DNA of 6,979 nucleotides, taken from NCBI GenBank assembly GCA_003446295.1, contig DMBB01000384.1:1-6979 (forward strand), given 5' to 3'. Position 1 is the first letter of the stretch; each line of letters begins with the position of its first letter. Position numbers and translations under genes: made by a program. Source of the DNA: Erysipelotrichaceae bacterium. Its GTDB lineage: Bacteria; Bacillota_I; Bacilli_A; Erysipelotrichales; Erysipelotrichaceae. Positions 1 to 6,332 of this stretch are shown here, piece by piece. Below the pieces are notes generated by a model, which searched no databases, had not been told where the DNA came from, and was given only the letters and a program-made list of their open reading frames with translations.

Positions 1-46
1 GCTTTGTACCGCAGTGCATGCAGTAGTTCATTTCAGGTATCTTCAT
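1..46 (-). CDS. 5' fragment of a zinc-ribbon (CxxCG) protein, cut by the window edge
   Basis: Only the first 15 codons are present and they read MKIPEMNYCMHCGTK. The Cys-Met-His-Cys-Gly at residues 9-13 is a typical zinc-knuckle half-site; a full zinc ribbon would need a second Cys pair outside the window. The ATG at 46-44 is preceded by a perfect AGGAGG four bases upstream. It begins 11 nt after the stop of the upstream membrane-protein gene, so it is probably the third gene of the leftward operon. N-terminal CxxCG knuckles occur in several Bacillota families, including some NUDIX hydrolases and small zinc-ribbon membrane proteins. The fragment is too short to choose between them. Confidence 0.7.
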   Translation of the reverse strand, partial: MKIPEMNYCMHCGTK

Positions 47-50
47 GGTG

Positions 51-56
51 CCTCCT
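51..56 (-). promoter_or_regulatory. Ribosome binding site of the truncated zinc-ribbon gene
   Basis: Reading the minus strand gives AGGAGG followed by CACC and then ATG. The full Shine-Dalgarno match is the main support for the short left-edge gene being real. The four-base spacing is slightly shorter than usual. Confidence 0.7.
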
Positions 57-57
57 G

Positions 58-867
58 TTATCGATAATTATATGAAGAGATATCGCTGATGCCGCCTTCG
101 GGCAGATCGTCATACATTCCCGGCGGAACGAAATCAAAGTACAGACGGAAGGAACCGCGCCGCTGGAATGTATGCATCATTTCGTGCCATGATGAATAAT
201 ACTCATCCAGGAACTCGTCCCTCTCTTTTGGTGTGTAGTAAAGCTGATTGCCGCCATAATCGACACAGAAGACAACAGTCATGTTGTTTTCATTCAGGTC
301 GATCTGTCCGGACTGTATATACTTTTTGTCAAAATCCGAGATCTTCATTCCGTCTGTTTCGGGGAACTGTGTCTCATCAAAGGAATAATTGTTGGACCCG
401 TCTTTTAATACACGGTGGTACCAGACATATTCACAGCGTACGTCTCCATACGCTTTCACAAAGTCCTCCCAGCTGTCTCCGTATGTTATGCCTCTGCTGG
501 TCGTGACCCCTTCATCCGAGTACTGACTGATGTAATCGTCCTGGAAGCTGATCGAACGGACATTCTGCATCGCTTCACCGTCCTGATAAAAAACATAGTC
601 CTCCGCAGAAAGATATCCTTCTGCTGAACGGTCCTCCAGGAACAATGTGGAATTGTTGTATGCGGTACGGACAGTGACCGCAAGCACTGCTGCGCACAGC
701 ACGCCGATGAACCGTTTCATGTAATATTTCCTGTCCTTTTTGACCGGCTGTTCTTTTCTGGTTCTGCGCGGGGCAGCCTGCATATTTTTCTTCGGACTGC
801 TTTCAGTCTCTTCCTCTTCCTCAAAGAGACTCGTCCGCTTCTCTTCCTGCTGAGACATACTCATCAT
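58..867 (-). CDS. Single-pass membrane-anchored protein of unknown function, with an HExxH motif
   Basis: This 269-residue protein belongs to no family I recognise. Residues 1-52 are highly charged and probably disordered, with five consecutive Glu at 16-20 followed by a Lys/Arg-rich stretch. A short hydrophobic segment at about 53-66 (FIGVLCAAVLAVTV), preceded by basic residues, predicts an N-in, C-out anchor. The remaining 200 residues would then lie outside. Residues 127-141 (GITYGDSWEDFVKAYG) resemble the small G-x-S-x-E-x-(h)2-x-x-Y-G unit seen in many secreted Bacillota proteins. HEMMH at 228-232 fits the HExxH zinc-ligand pattern but may be chance. The start at 867 has GGAG eight bases upstream (879-876) and overlaps the preceding protease gene by 47 nt in another frame; nearby ATGs at 864 and 858 are alternatives. 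Its position directly after an M50 protease suggests a partner or substrate, which is inference. Confidence 0.8.
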   Translation of the reverse strand: MMSMSQQEEKRTSLFEEEEETESSPKKNMQAAPRRTRKEQPVKKDRKYYMKRFIGVLCAAVLAVTVRTAYNNSTLFLEDRSAEGYLSAEDYVFYQDGEAMQNVRSISFQDDYISQYSDEGVTTSRGITYGDSWEDFVKAYGDVRCEYVWYHRVLKDGSNNYSFDETQFPETDGMKISDFDKKYIQSGQIDLNENNMTVVFCVDYGGNQLYYTPKERDEFLDEYYSSWHEMMHTFQRRGSFRLYFDFVPPGMYDDLPEGGISDISSYNYR

Positions 868-1963
868 TCATCACGCTCCGATCTATCAGTTCGATCATTT
901 CCCGTTCTGCCTGCACATCCGAGGCATACGGCCAGATCCTGTACATGGATTCCATCCATTTTTTCTGCACTGCAGCTTTCTGTTCATTTTTCATGATGCA
1001 TTTCTGCACTGCGTATTCTGTTCTTCCGGCGCTCAGACTGGCCTTCTGCGTTCTGAGTGCTTTTGTATAGTCTTCCGAGATCAGTCCGGGATCCGTATTC
1101 CCGGTCAGTATCTCCAGGCTTACCTTTTCAATACTGATCTGGTTCCGGTAAATGCCCGGGACTGCAGGCCATTGCCTGATCTTTTCCATCAGTTCCAGCG
1201 CTTCTGCGAAAGCATGTTCATCGATCAGTCTGGCCATTCTCAGCACTGCGATGGATGCACAGAGACTGTATTTCATATCTTCTTCCGGCGGCATTGTAAA
1301 CAGATCCTCCGGCATGTCTTTCATGCGCATGCCGTATGACTGCAGCGCATTGATCCTGAGCTGTCTCCACAGCGCCTGCTTTGCGCTGCGGGACTGTATG
1401 ATCTCCAGCGTATTGCGGCCATCGTTGCTGACGGAATCGGAAGTCAGCGGAATGCCGTTGATCAGCGCATATACCACTCCCGTTCCGGCAAATTCCATCA
1501 GGATCATCTGTACGATCGGAGATGAAACAGACCGGGAGATCAGTGCTGCGATCAAGGCAGTCAGAAGATTCATGATCACTCCGCCCAGGTTATAGAACAC
1601 GCCCGGGTAATCATCGCAGGTGCCCGGCGGATCCAGCAGACACTGTCCGCCTGTTCCGGACAGGGAATACTTTCTGCGTACGATCCTGTCATTCTGTCTG
1701 ACCCAGATCATGCTCAGTACCCGGAACGAGACAAAGCGGTAGCCGCTCATCAGCCCTGCGATCAGATGACCGCCTTCATGGAGAATGATCTGAACAAATG
1801 CAGAAAAGTAAAATCCGCCCAATGCCCACGCCATCAGCCTGAGCATGGAAACATCAGCCAGACGTTCCTTTATATGGACGACCCACACACCCAGAAGGAG
1901 TCCTCCAATCAGTCCGCCTGCCAGCATAATGATATTCGAAGTGTATTTCTTCAAGCGCTTCAT
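821..1963 (-). CDS. M50-family (site-2-protease-like) integral membrane metalloprotease
   Basis: The predicted protein has 380 residues. About four hydrophobic segments occupy the first half (roughly 9-28, 41-61, 118-142 and 149-172). The zinc site HEGGH lies at 62-66 at the end of the second segment. NLGGVIMN at 125-132 and NGIP...SNDGRN at 169-183 match the arrangement of M50 peptidases, in which the Asp of a later DG motif (here Asp181) is the third zinc ligand. Between these is a loop with GQCLLDPPGTC and two cysteines (108 and 116). The last 200 residues are soluble, probably helical, and may form repeat-like helix pairs. M50 enzymes cleave substrates in or near the membrane; the target here is unknown. 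The frame is open to an ATG at 1987, but that codon lies in a predicted -10 element and has no Shine-Dalgarno, so I prefer 1963. It heads the leftward operon. Confidence 0.88.
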   Translation of the reverse strand: MKRLKKYTSNIIMLAGGLIGGLLLGVWVVHIKERLADVSMLRLMAWALGGFYFSAFVQIILHEGGHLIAGLMSGYRFVSFRVLSMIWVRQNDRIVRRKYSLSGTGGQCLLDPPGTCDDYPGVFYNLGGVIMNLLTALIAALISRSVSSPIVQMILMEFAGTGVVYALINGIPLTSDSVSNDGRNTLEIIQSRSAKQALWRQLRINALQSYGMRMKDMPEDLFTMPPEEDMKYSLCASIAVLRMARLIDEHAFAEALELMEKIRQWPAVPGIYRNQISIEKVSLEILTGNTDPGLISEDYTKALRTQKASLSAGRTEYAVQKCIMKNEQKAAVQKKWMESMYRIWPYASDVQAEREMIELIDRSVMNDEYVSAGREADESL

Positions 1964-1970
1964 CGATCTA

Positions 1971-1976
1971 CCTGCT
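1971..1976 (-). promoter_or_regulatory. Ribosome binding site choosing the protease start at 1963
   Basis: The minus strand reads AGCAGG, seven bases before the ATG at 1963-1961. The longer start at 1987 has no such purine run upstream, so this site decides the start. Confidence 0.55.
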
Positions 1977-1982
1977 GCGTTC

Positions 1983-1991
1983 ATCATATCA
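1983..1991 (-). promoter_or_regulatory. Predicted extended -10 promoter of the leftward operon
   Basis: On the minus strand the sequence is TGA followed by TATGAT (five of six to TATAAT). The only -35 candidate is a weak GTTCAA at near-normal spacing. Initiation would fall near 1976, giving a very short leader in which the ribosome binding site is close to the 5' end. The prediction is from pattern alone. Confidence 0.4.
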
Positions 1992-1996
1992 GATTG

Positions 1997-2005
1997 TGAT
2001 ATGAT
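1997..2005 (+). promoter_or_regulatory. Predicted extended -10 promoter of tldD-tldE
   Basis: The sequence is TGA followed by TATGAT, giving an expected transcription start near 2012 and a leader of about 19 nt. No convincing -35 hexamer lies at 16-18 bp, which is tolerable for an extended -10 promoter. Confidence 0.45.
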
Positions 2006-2017
2006 TGAACCATTCAG

Positions 2018-2023
2018 AAAGGA
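2018..2023 (+). promoter_or_regulatory. Ribosome binding site choosing the tldD start at 2031
   Basis: AAAGGA stands seven bases before the ATG at 2031. The open frame extends upstream to 1845, but those residues overlap the oppositely oriented protease gene and lack family similarity. This site fixes the start. Confidence 0.7.
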
Positions 2024-2030
2024 TCAAATT

Positions 2031-3419
2031 ATGCTTGAACAATTACAGCTCGAACATTATCTGACACTTTGCATGAGATCAGAAGCTGATTTCGCTGAAG
2101 TGTTTGAAGAATTCGAAGTCAGTGAAACGATCTCCGCATTGAACGGTGAAGTGGAAAACGTGAATCCGGTCATGAAGAGCGGGATCAGTTTCCGTCTGTA
2201 CAAAGGCGTACAGTCCGTGTATGCCTACACCAACAATACCAGTGACGATAATCTGACCGCACTGATCAATGATCTGAGAGATGCGATCGGTTCTGCTGAT
2301 CAGGGACCCGAAGTAAAACTGACACGCGTTGAATATGAAAACAGGCATCCTGTAAAGATCGATTTTGAAAGCGTTACGCTTGAGGAGAAAGTCTCCCTGC
2401 TGAAACGCGCTGATGTGAGTGCCAAGGCATATGATGAGCGTATCGTCAAAGTACAGGGAAGCCTCCTGAATGTGAAGCAGAATGTACAGATCTCCAACAG
2501 TGAAGGAAGACTGATCAGTGATACAAGAGTCCGTACAAGACTCATGGTCAATGCATTTGCCAAAGAGGGCGATAACTTCCAGAGCGGTGCTGATCGTCCG
2601 GGCGGAGGAATGGGTCTGGAATTCTATGAGACTTCCACGCCGGAAGATGCAGGCAGAGAAGCTGCCAGGATCGCGATCGTCAATCTGTCCGCCAGAGACT
2701 GCCCTTCCGGAAAGATGCCTGTCATCATTGACAACGGATTCGGCGGTGTTATCTTCCACGAAGCCTGCGGTCATTCCCTGGAGGCGACCAGTGTTTCACT
2801 CAACATGAGTGTCTTCTCCGGCAAACTCGGACAGAAGATCGCGAATGAATGCGTATCAGCAGTCGATGATGGAACGATCCCGAATGCATGGGGTTCAGAG
2901 AATATCGACGATGAAGGAAACTTCCAGAAACGCAGAATCCTGATCGAAAACGGGATTCTGAAATCCTATATGATCGACCGTCTGAACGGACGGAGAATGG
3001 GTATGGAGTCCACATCCAGTTCCAGACGTCAGTCCTATCGGTTTGAGCCGACTTCCAGAATGACGAACACATTCATTCTGCCCGGCAATGCGACCTTTGA
3101 AGAACTGTTTGAAGGCGTTGAAAAAGGACTGTATGCCGCCAAGATGGGCGGTGGTTCCGTCAACCCGCAGACCGGTGAATTCAACTTTGCGGTAAATGAA
3201 GGCTACATGATCGAAAACGGAAAGATCTCTTATCCTGTCAAAGGCGCTTCCCTGATCGGAAACGGAGCTGAGATCCTCTTCAATATCGACAAGGTCTGCA
3301 GCAACCTTAAGACCGGACAGGGTATGTGCGGTTCCCTCAGCGGATCCATTCCGACCGATGTAGGTCAGCCGGCACTTCGTGTCACATCCATTACAGTCGG
3401 AGGTACCTCACATGAATAA
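2031..3419 (+). CDS. tldD: Metallopeptidase TldD, catalytic subunit of TldD/TldE
   Basis: The 462-residue product is close to the length of E. coli TldD (481). The zinc-binding HExxxH is present as HEACGHSLE, with His243, Glu244 and His248. The C-terminal GMCGSLSGSIPTDVGQP block holds Cys433, matching the conserved Cys near the C-terminus of TldD that supplies the third ligand. TldD and TldE form a cytoplasmic heterodimer enclosing a cavity in which unfolded or short peptides are cleaved. Known roles in enterobacteria are microcin B17 maturation and degradation of the CcdA antitoxin. The substrate here is unknown. The catalytic motif has Cys246 where E. coli has Val. The gene overlaps tldE by 8 nt, which suggests translational coupling and equal expression. 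The divergent neighbour is the M50 protease operon. Confidence 0.96.
   Translation: MLEQLQLEHYLTLCMRSEADFAEVFEEFEVSETISALNGEVENVNPVMKSGISFRLYKGVQSVYAYTNNTSDDNLTALINDLRDAIGSADQGPEVKLTRVEYENRHPVKIDFESVTLEEKVSLLKRADVSAKAYDERIVKVQGSLLNVKQNVQISNSEGRLISDTRVRTRLMVNAFAKEGDNFQSGADRPGGGMGLEFYETSTPEDAGREAARIAIVNLSARDCPSGKMPVIIDNGFGGVIFHEACGHSLEATSVSLNMSVFSGKLGQKIANECVSAVDDGTIPNAWGSENIDDEGNFQKRRILIENGILKSYMIDRLNGRRMGMESTSSSRRQSYRFEPTSRMTNTFILPGNATFEELFEGVEKGLYAAKMGGGSVNPQTGEFNFAVNEGYMIENGKISYPVKGASLIGNGAEILFNIDKVCSNLKTGQGMCGSLSGSIPTDVGQPALRVTSITVGGTSHE
3399..3403 (+). promoter_or_regulatory. Ribosome binding site of tldE, inside the end of tldD
   Basis: GGAGG lies eight bases before the ATG at 3412. The frame is open to 3379, but that earlier ATG lacks a site, so this element decides the tldE start and gives the 8-nt overlap with tldD. 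Confidence 0.8.
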
Positions 3420-4737
3420 GCAGCAGTGGATCACCTGTGCATTAGAGCAGGGCTTTGAAAGCTTTGAGATCTATCAGGAAGAAACCAGGGAGCGCACAGT
3501 CACCTGGCTCAACGGCAAAACAAATACCTTTGTTACAAGCAATGTCACCGGAACTTCCCTGCGCGGTGTCATCAACGGCAAAATGACCACATTCGCAACT
3601 GAAAACCCGGATGATCAAATGATGGGTTCCGTGATCAATTCCATGAAAAACCAGGCAGCCGTCACTGGTGATGAAGAGCCGGGCATTATCCGCAGGCCGC
3701 AGGAGTCCAATGTCACAGCTGAACCCGGTACCTGGGTCAGACCTTCTGTTGCAGAGATCACTGAGCTTCTTTCCAATACCGAGAAGAAGATCCTTGCGTA
3801 TGATCCGAGGATCATTATGGCTTCCTGGATCGGCTGGAGTGAAGAAACATCGGTACGCACGATCGTCAATTCATACGGCATGCAGGCTGAAGACAGGAAC
3901 ACTGTTCAGATCCTGATGGCAAGCGCAGCCGCAAAAGAAGGAAATGAAGTCAAAAACACATATGAATCACAGCCTGTCAGAGAGATCGGATCATTCGACC
4001 TGGATCAGTTTATTGCAAAGGTATGCGACACAGCACTTAACAAGCTCAACGCTTCATCCCTGCCCAGCAATACCTATCCTGTCATCTTTGAACGCGGTGC
4101 GATGACTTCCCTGTTTTCAGCATTCAGCGGAATGTTCAGCGGTGAAATGATCTCAAAAGGCATTTCTCCTCTGAACGATAAACTCGGTACGAAGATCTTC
4201 TCGGAAAAGATCACGGTCATCGATGACCCGGGCAGTCAGGAAACGGTATCCATGTACCGCTATGATGATGAGGGATGTCCCACATTCCGCAAGACAGTCG
4301 TTGATCAGGGTGTATTCAGAACGATCCTTCACAACTCCGCAAGTGCCGCAAAGATGAATGCAGAGAGCACAGGCAACGGATTCAAGGCTTCCTATGCTTC
4401 AACAGTCGGCGTTCATCCGATGAACTGCTGCATTCAGAACGGCGATCAGACGCTGGATGAGCTGTGCAGTGAAATGAAGAACGGTTTCGTCATTACCGAT
4501 CTTGCCGGTCTGCATGCAGGCATTGACTTTGTCACGACAAACTTCTCTCTGCAGTGCAGCGGTTACTGGGTAAAGGACGGCGTTCGTGATCACAGTGTTT
4601 CACTTGTCACAACTGCAGGCAATTTCCTGGAAATGATGAAAGATGTCACAGCAGTCGGAAACGATCTTGACTGGGGCTATCGCTCCACAGCCTGCCCGAG
4701 CATTGCGTTCGGCGGATGCGCCATTGCGGGTGAATAA
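3412..4737 (+). CDS. tldE: TldE/PmbA, non-catalytic partner of TldD
   Basis: The 441-residue product matches the PmbA/TldE subfamily of the U62 peptidases in length (E. coli PmbA has 450) and in order next to tldD. It starts with a domain equivalent to that of TldD (FESFEIYQEE near residue 16). The stretch YPVIFERGAMTSLF lines up with the TldD segment PVIIDNGFGGVIF. After it, the TldD residues HEACGH are replaced by SAFSGM (236-241), so no zinc site is possible. This is the expected state for TldE, which shapes the cavity and is needed for activity. STGNGFKASY further on matches the conserved STGH block of PmbA. The gene ends ten bases before an intrinsic terminator, so tldDE forms a two-gene transcription unit. 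Confidence 0.94.
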   Translation: MNKQQWITCALEQGFESFEIYQEETRERTVTWLNGKTNTFVTSNVTGTSLRGVINGKMTTFATENPDDQMMGSVINSMKNQAAVTGDEEPGIIRRPQESNVTAEPGTWVRPSVAEITELLSNTEKKILAYDPRIIMASWIGWSEETSVRTIVNSYGMQAEDRNTVQILMASAAAKEGNEVKNTYESQPVREIGSFDLDQFIAKVCDTALNKLNASSLPSNTYPVIFERGAMTSLFSAFSGMFSGEMISKGISPLNDKLGTKIFSEKITVIDDPGSQETVSMYRYDDEGCPTFRKTVVDQGVFRTILHNSASAAKMNAESTGNGFKASYASTVGVHPMNCCIQNGDQTLDELCSEMKNGFVITDLAGLHAGIDFVTTNFSLQCSGYWVKDGVRDHSVSLVTTAGNFLEMMKDVTAVGNDLDWGYRSTACPSIAFGGCAIAGE

Positions 4738-4745
4738 AGAACTGT

Positions 4746-4775
4746 AAGCTTTGCGGTCATGCCGCAGAGCTTTTT
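4746..4775 (+). terminator. Intrinsic terminator after tldE
   Basis: AAGCTTTGCGG (4746-4756) pairs with CCGCAGAGCTT (4762-4772), making an 11-bp stem with one G-U pair and a TCATG loop. TTT follows, giving five T in all with the two in the stem. The T tract is short but the stem is strong. It lies just after the tldE stop and separates tldDE from the dipeptidase genes. Confidence 0.8.
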
Positions 4776-4795
4776 GTATGCTCCGGAAGATACAT

Positions 4796-4835
4796 GATTA
4801 TGAAAAGATTTTCATCATTGTGAATCACTTTTCAT
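4796..4835. repeat. Inverted and direct 7-bp repeats upstream of the dipeptidase promoter
   Basis: ATGAAAA (4800-4806) is inverted as TTTTCAT (4809-4815) across a 2-bp centre. TTTTCAT recurs at 4829-4835, exactly 20 bp on, about two helical turns. The inverted pair can be extended weakly outward through one mismatch. The last copy covers the predicted -35. This looks like a regulator binding region. The half-site orientation is opposite to the CodY box and the spacing does not fit a Fur box, so I cannot name the regulator. Confidence 0.5.
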
Positions 4836-4857
4836 TTGCTTCTGCAGCGCATAAAAT
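4829..4857 (+). promoter_or_regulatory. Predicted sigma-A promoter of the dipeptidase pair
   Basis: TTTTCA (4829-4834, four of six to TTGACA) is followed after 17 bp by TAAAAT (4852-4857, five of six to TATAAT). Initiation near 4864 would leave a leader of about 17 nt containing the ribosome binding site. The preceding terminator implies the dipeptidases need their own promoter. Confidence 0.6.
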
Positions 4858-4869
4858 GTGTATGTACAT

Positions 4870-4874
4870 GGAGG
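4870..4874 (+). promoter_or_regulatory. Ribosome binding site choosing the first dipeptidase start at 4881
   Basis: GGAGG is six bases before the ATG at 4881. The frame is open to 4836, but the extra 15 residues have no ribosome site and would begin upstream of the predicted -10. The second paralogue starts at the equivalent residue, which supports 4881. Confidence 0.8.
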
Positions 4875-4880
4875 TTTCTT

Positions 4881-6314
4881 ATGGACTTCGATCTGAACAA
4901 ACGCATCTGCTGCTACTTCAGACAGATCTCCGATATTCCCCGCGGATCATATCATGAAAAAGCTGTCAGTGATTATATCGTCAGCTGGGCAAAAGATCAT
5001 GGTCTGTCCGTCAAACAGGATCATGTATGGAATGTCATTGTGGAAAAACCTGCATCTGTCGGCAGGGAAAATGCCGAGCCGGTCATTCTGCAGGCACATC
5101 TGGACATGGTATGTGAAAAGAACAAAGACACTGAACATGACTTCACGAAAGATCCGCTTGATCTTTATGTTGATGAGAACGGCTGGCTTCACGCAAAAGG
5201 GACAACACTTGGCGCTGATGACGGTATGGGCGTCGCCTATATCATGGCGGTCCTGGAGGATCATGCTTTGGTACATCCTCCGATCCAGGCATTGTTTACC
5301 GTTCAGGAAGAAGTCGGTCTGCTTGGCGCCATGGAACTGAAAGCAGAAGATCTGCATGCAAAACGTCTGATCTCTCTGGATGGCGGAGGTGAGCACGAGA
5401 CTTCGGTCAGTTCAGCCGGAGGCGCTACCTTCTTTGTTTCAAAAGTCATCGAAACAGAAGAAAATCATGATCCGGTTTATTCCTTGGGAATACGCGGACT
5501 GCAGGGCGGTCATTCCGGTCTCATGATCCATCTGGAACGCGGCAATTCCAACAAACTGCTGGCACGCGTCCTCAAAGAGATGCAGCTGGCAGGTGCGGAT
5601 ATCCGTCTTGTCAGCATATCCGGCGGATCAAAGAATAATGCGATACCGCGGGAAGCAGATGCCGTATTTACATCTGCGGATGATCCTGCCTTCCTGGAAA
5701 AACTCATACGTACTTCTGAAAAAAAGATATCCGGGGAACTGGAATTCTCCGATGAGGGATTCCGTGTTCTGTTTGAAAAAGCAGAGGATGCATCAGAACA
5801 TTTCACCCGGACAGTGACCGATGACATTATCAGCTTTATGTATCTGGTCCCGGATGGCTTCAGACACCGCTCCATGGTGATCGATGGTCTGACAGTCAAT
5901 TCACTGAATCTCGGTGTTGTCAAAACAGAAGACGGAAAAACCGTTCTGGATATATCAGTACGCAGTGCGCTGCCGTCCTATACAGATGAACTGGAGGAAC
6001 AGATCAGAACACTTGCCGGGTATCTGCGCATGGATGTGACATGTCTGGAACATCATCCAAGCTGGCCTTATTCCGCGCATTCCGATCTGCGCAAAGTGTA
6101 TGCGGAAGTTCTGAAGCGGCATGATATGGAGCTTGTGGAAGTCGCTGCTCACGGCGGTCTAGAAGCAGGCGTATTCTGCGGACTCGTACCTGGGATGGAT
6201 ATCATTACCATGGGAGCGGTCACCGAGAATGTGCATACCCCTGATGAAACAATGGATCTGGCTTCATTTGACAGAACATACATACTGCTGTGTGAAATTC
6301 TCGCCCAGCTGTAA
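4881..6314 (+). CDS. pepD: Aminoacyl-histidine dipeptidase (Xaa-His dipeptidase, M20C), copy 1
   Basis: The product has 477 residues; E. coli PepD has 485. All metal and catalytic positions of the M20C family can be seen: His73 and Asp75 in QAHLDMV, the bridging Asp113 in LGADDGMG, the catalytic Glu143 and ligand Glu144 in VQEEVGLLG, Asp167 in LDGGGE, and His452 in VHTPDE. GLQGGHSG opens the lid/dimerisation domain and is followed by the family's GNSNKLLARVL. HGGLEAGVF near the C-terminus is also typical. PepD enzymes are cytoplasmic zinc aminopeptidases that cleave dipeptides, classically Xaa-His and carnosine, in the last step of peptide use. The gene has its own promoter and is followed after 18 bp by a paralogue, with no terminator between, so the two are probably co-transcribed. 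Confidence 0.93.
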   Translation: MDFDLNKRICCYFRQISDIPRGSYHEKAVSDYIVSWAKDHGLSVKQDHVWNVIVEKPASVGRENAEPVILQAHLDMVCEKNKDTEHDFTKDPLDLYVDENGWLHAKGTTLGADDGMGVAYIMAVLEDHALVHPPIQALFTVQEEVGLLGAMELKAEDLHAKRLISLDGGGEHETSVSSAGGATFFVSKVIETEENHDPVYSLGIRGLQGGHSGLMIHLERGNSNKLLARVLKEMQLAGADIRLVSISGGSKNNAIPREADAVFTSADDPAFLEKLIRTSEKKISGELEFSDEGFRVLFEKAEDASEHFTRTVTDDIISFMYLVPDGFRHRSMVIDGLTVNSLNLGVVKTEDGKTVLDISVRSALPSYTDELEEQIRTLAGYLRMDVTCLEHHPSWPYSAHSDLRKVYAEVLKRHDMELVEVAAHGGLEAGVFCGLVPGMDIITMGAVTENVHTPDETMDLASFDRTYILLCEILAQL

Positions 6315-6332
6315 TAAAAAAGGAGATTGATT

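Larger units (their letters stand above)
1983..2005. repeat. Perfect 9-bp inverted repeat in the divergent promoter region
   Basis: ATCATATCA (1983-1991) is the exact reverse complement of TGATATGAT (1997-2005), with GATTG between. It sits in the 67-bp gap between the protease operon and tldD. Read outward on its own strand, each arm is TGA-TATGAT, an extended -10 element. The symmetry may therefore be an operator, paired promoter elements, or both. It lacks a T run and is not a terminator. Confidence 0.75.

Noticed and set aside
1152..1595. 147-codon plus-strand open frame opposite the M50 gene.
   Set aside because: It is antisense to a gene with conserved zinc motifs, has a low-complexity Ser-rich product, and lacks a ribosome site.
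1983..2005. The divergent-region palindrome as a bidirectional terminator.
   Set aside because: It is A/T-rich with no adjacent T run, and it lies upstream of both genes rather than after a stop codon.
1845..2030. A 62-residue N-terminal extension of TldD.
   Set aside because: It overlaps the divergent protease gene and its promoter, while the ATG at 2031 has a good ribosome site and gives the normal family length.
2079..2774. Long open frame of 231 codons on the minus strand inside tldD.
   Set aside because: It is fully antisense to a well-supported tldD, its product has no recognisable domain, and no ribosome site or promoter supports it.
821..4737. A complete RiPP or microcin biosynthesis cluster.
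   Set aside because: TldD/TldE and an M50 protease are present, but no precursor peptide, modifying enzyme or exporter is visible. tldDE is also widespread outside such clusters.
4800..4815. The ATGAAAA/TTTTCAT palindrome as a CodY or Fur box.
   Set aside because: CodY sites have TTTTC before GAAAA, the reverse of the order here. The 7-2-7 spacing and sequence do not match Fur or PerR boxes.
4751..4957. Small plus-strand open frame between tldE and the first dipeptidase.
   Set aside because: It begins inside the terminator stem, has no Shine-Dalgarno, and runs through the promoter into the dipeptidase gene in another frame.
4947..5396. Minus-strand open frame opposite the first dipeptidase, with a similar one at 6345-6965 opposite the second.
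   Set aside because: The two products resemble each other only because the sense genes are paralogues. They are antisense shadows without start signals.
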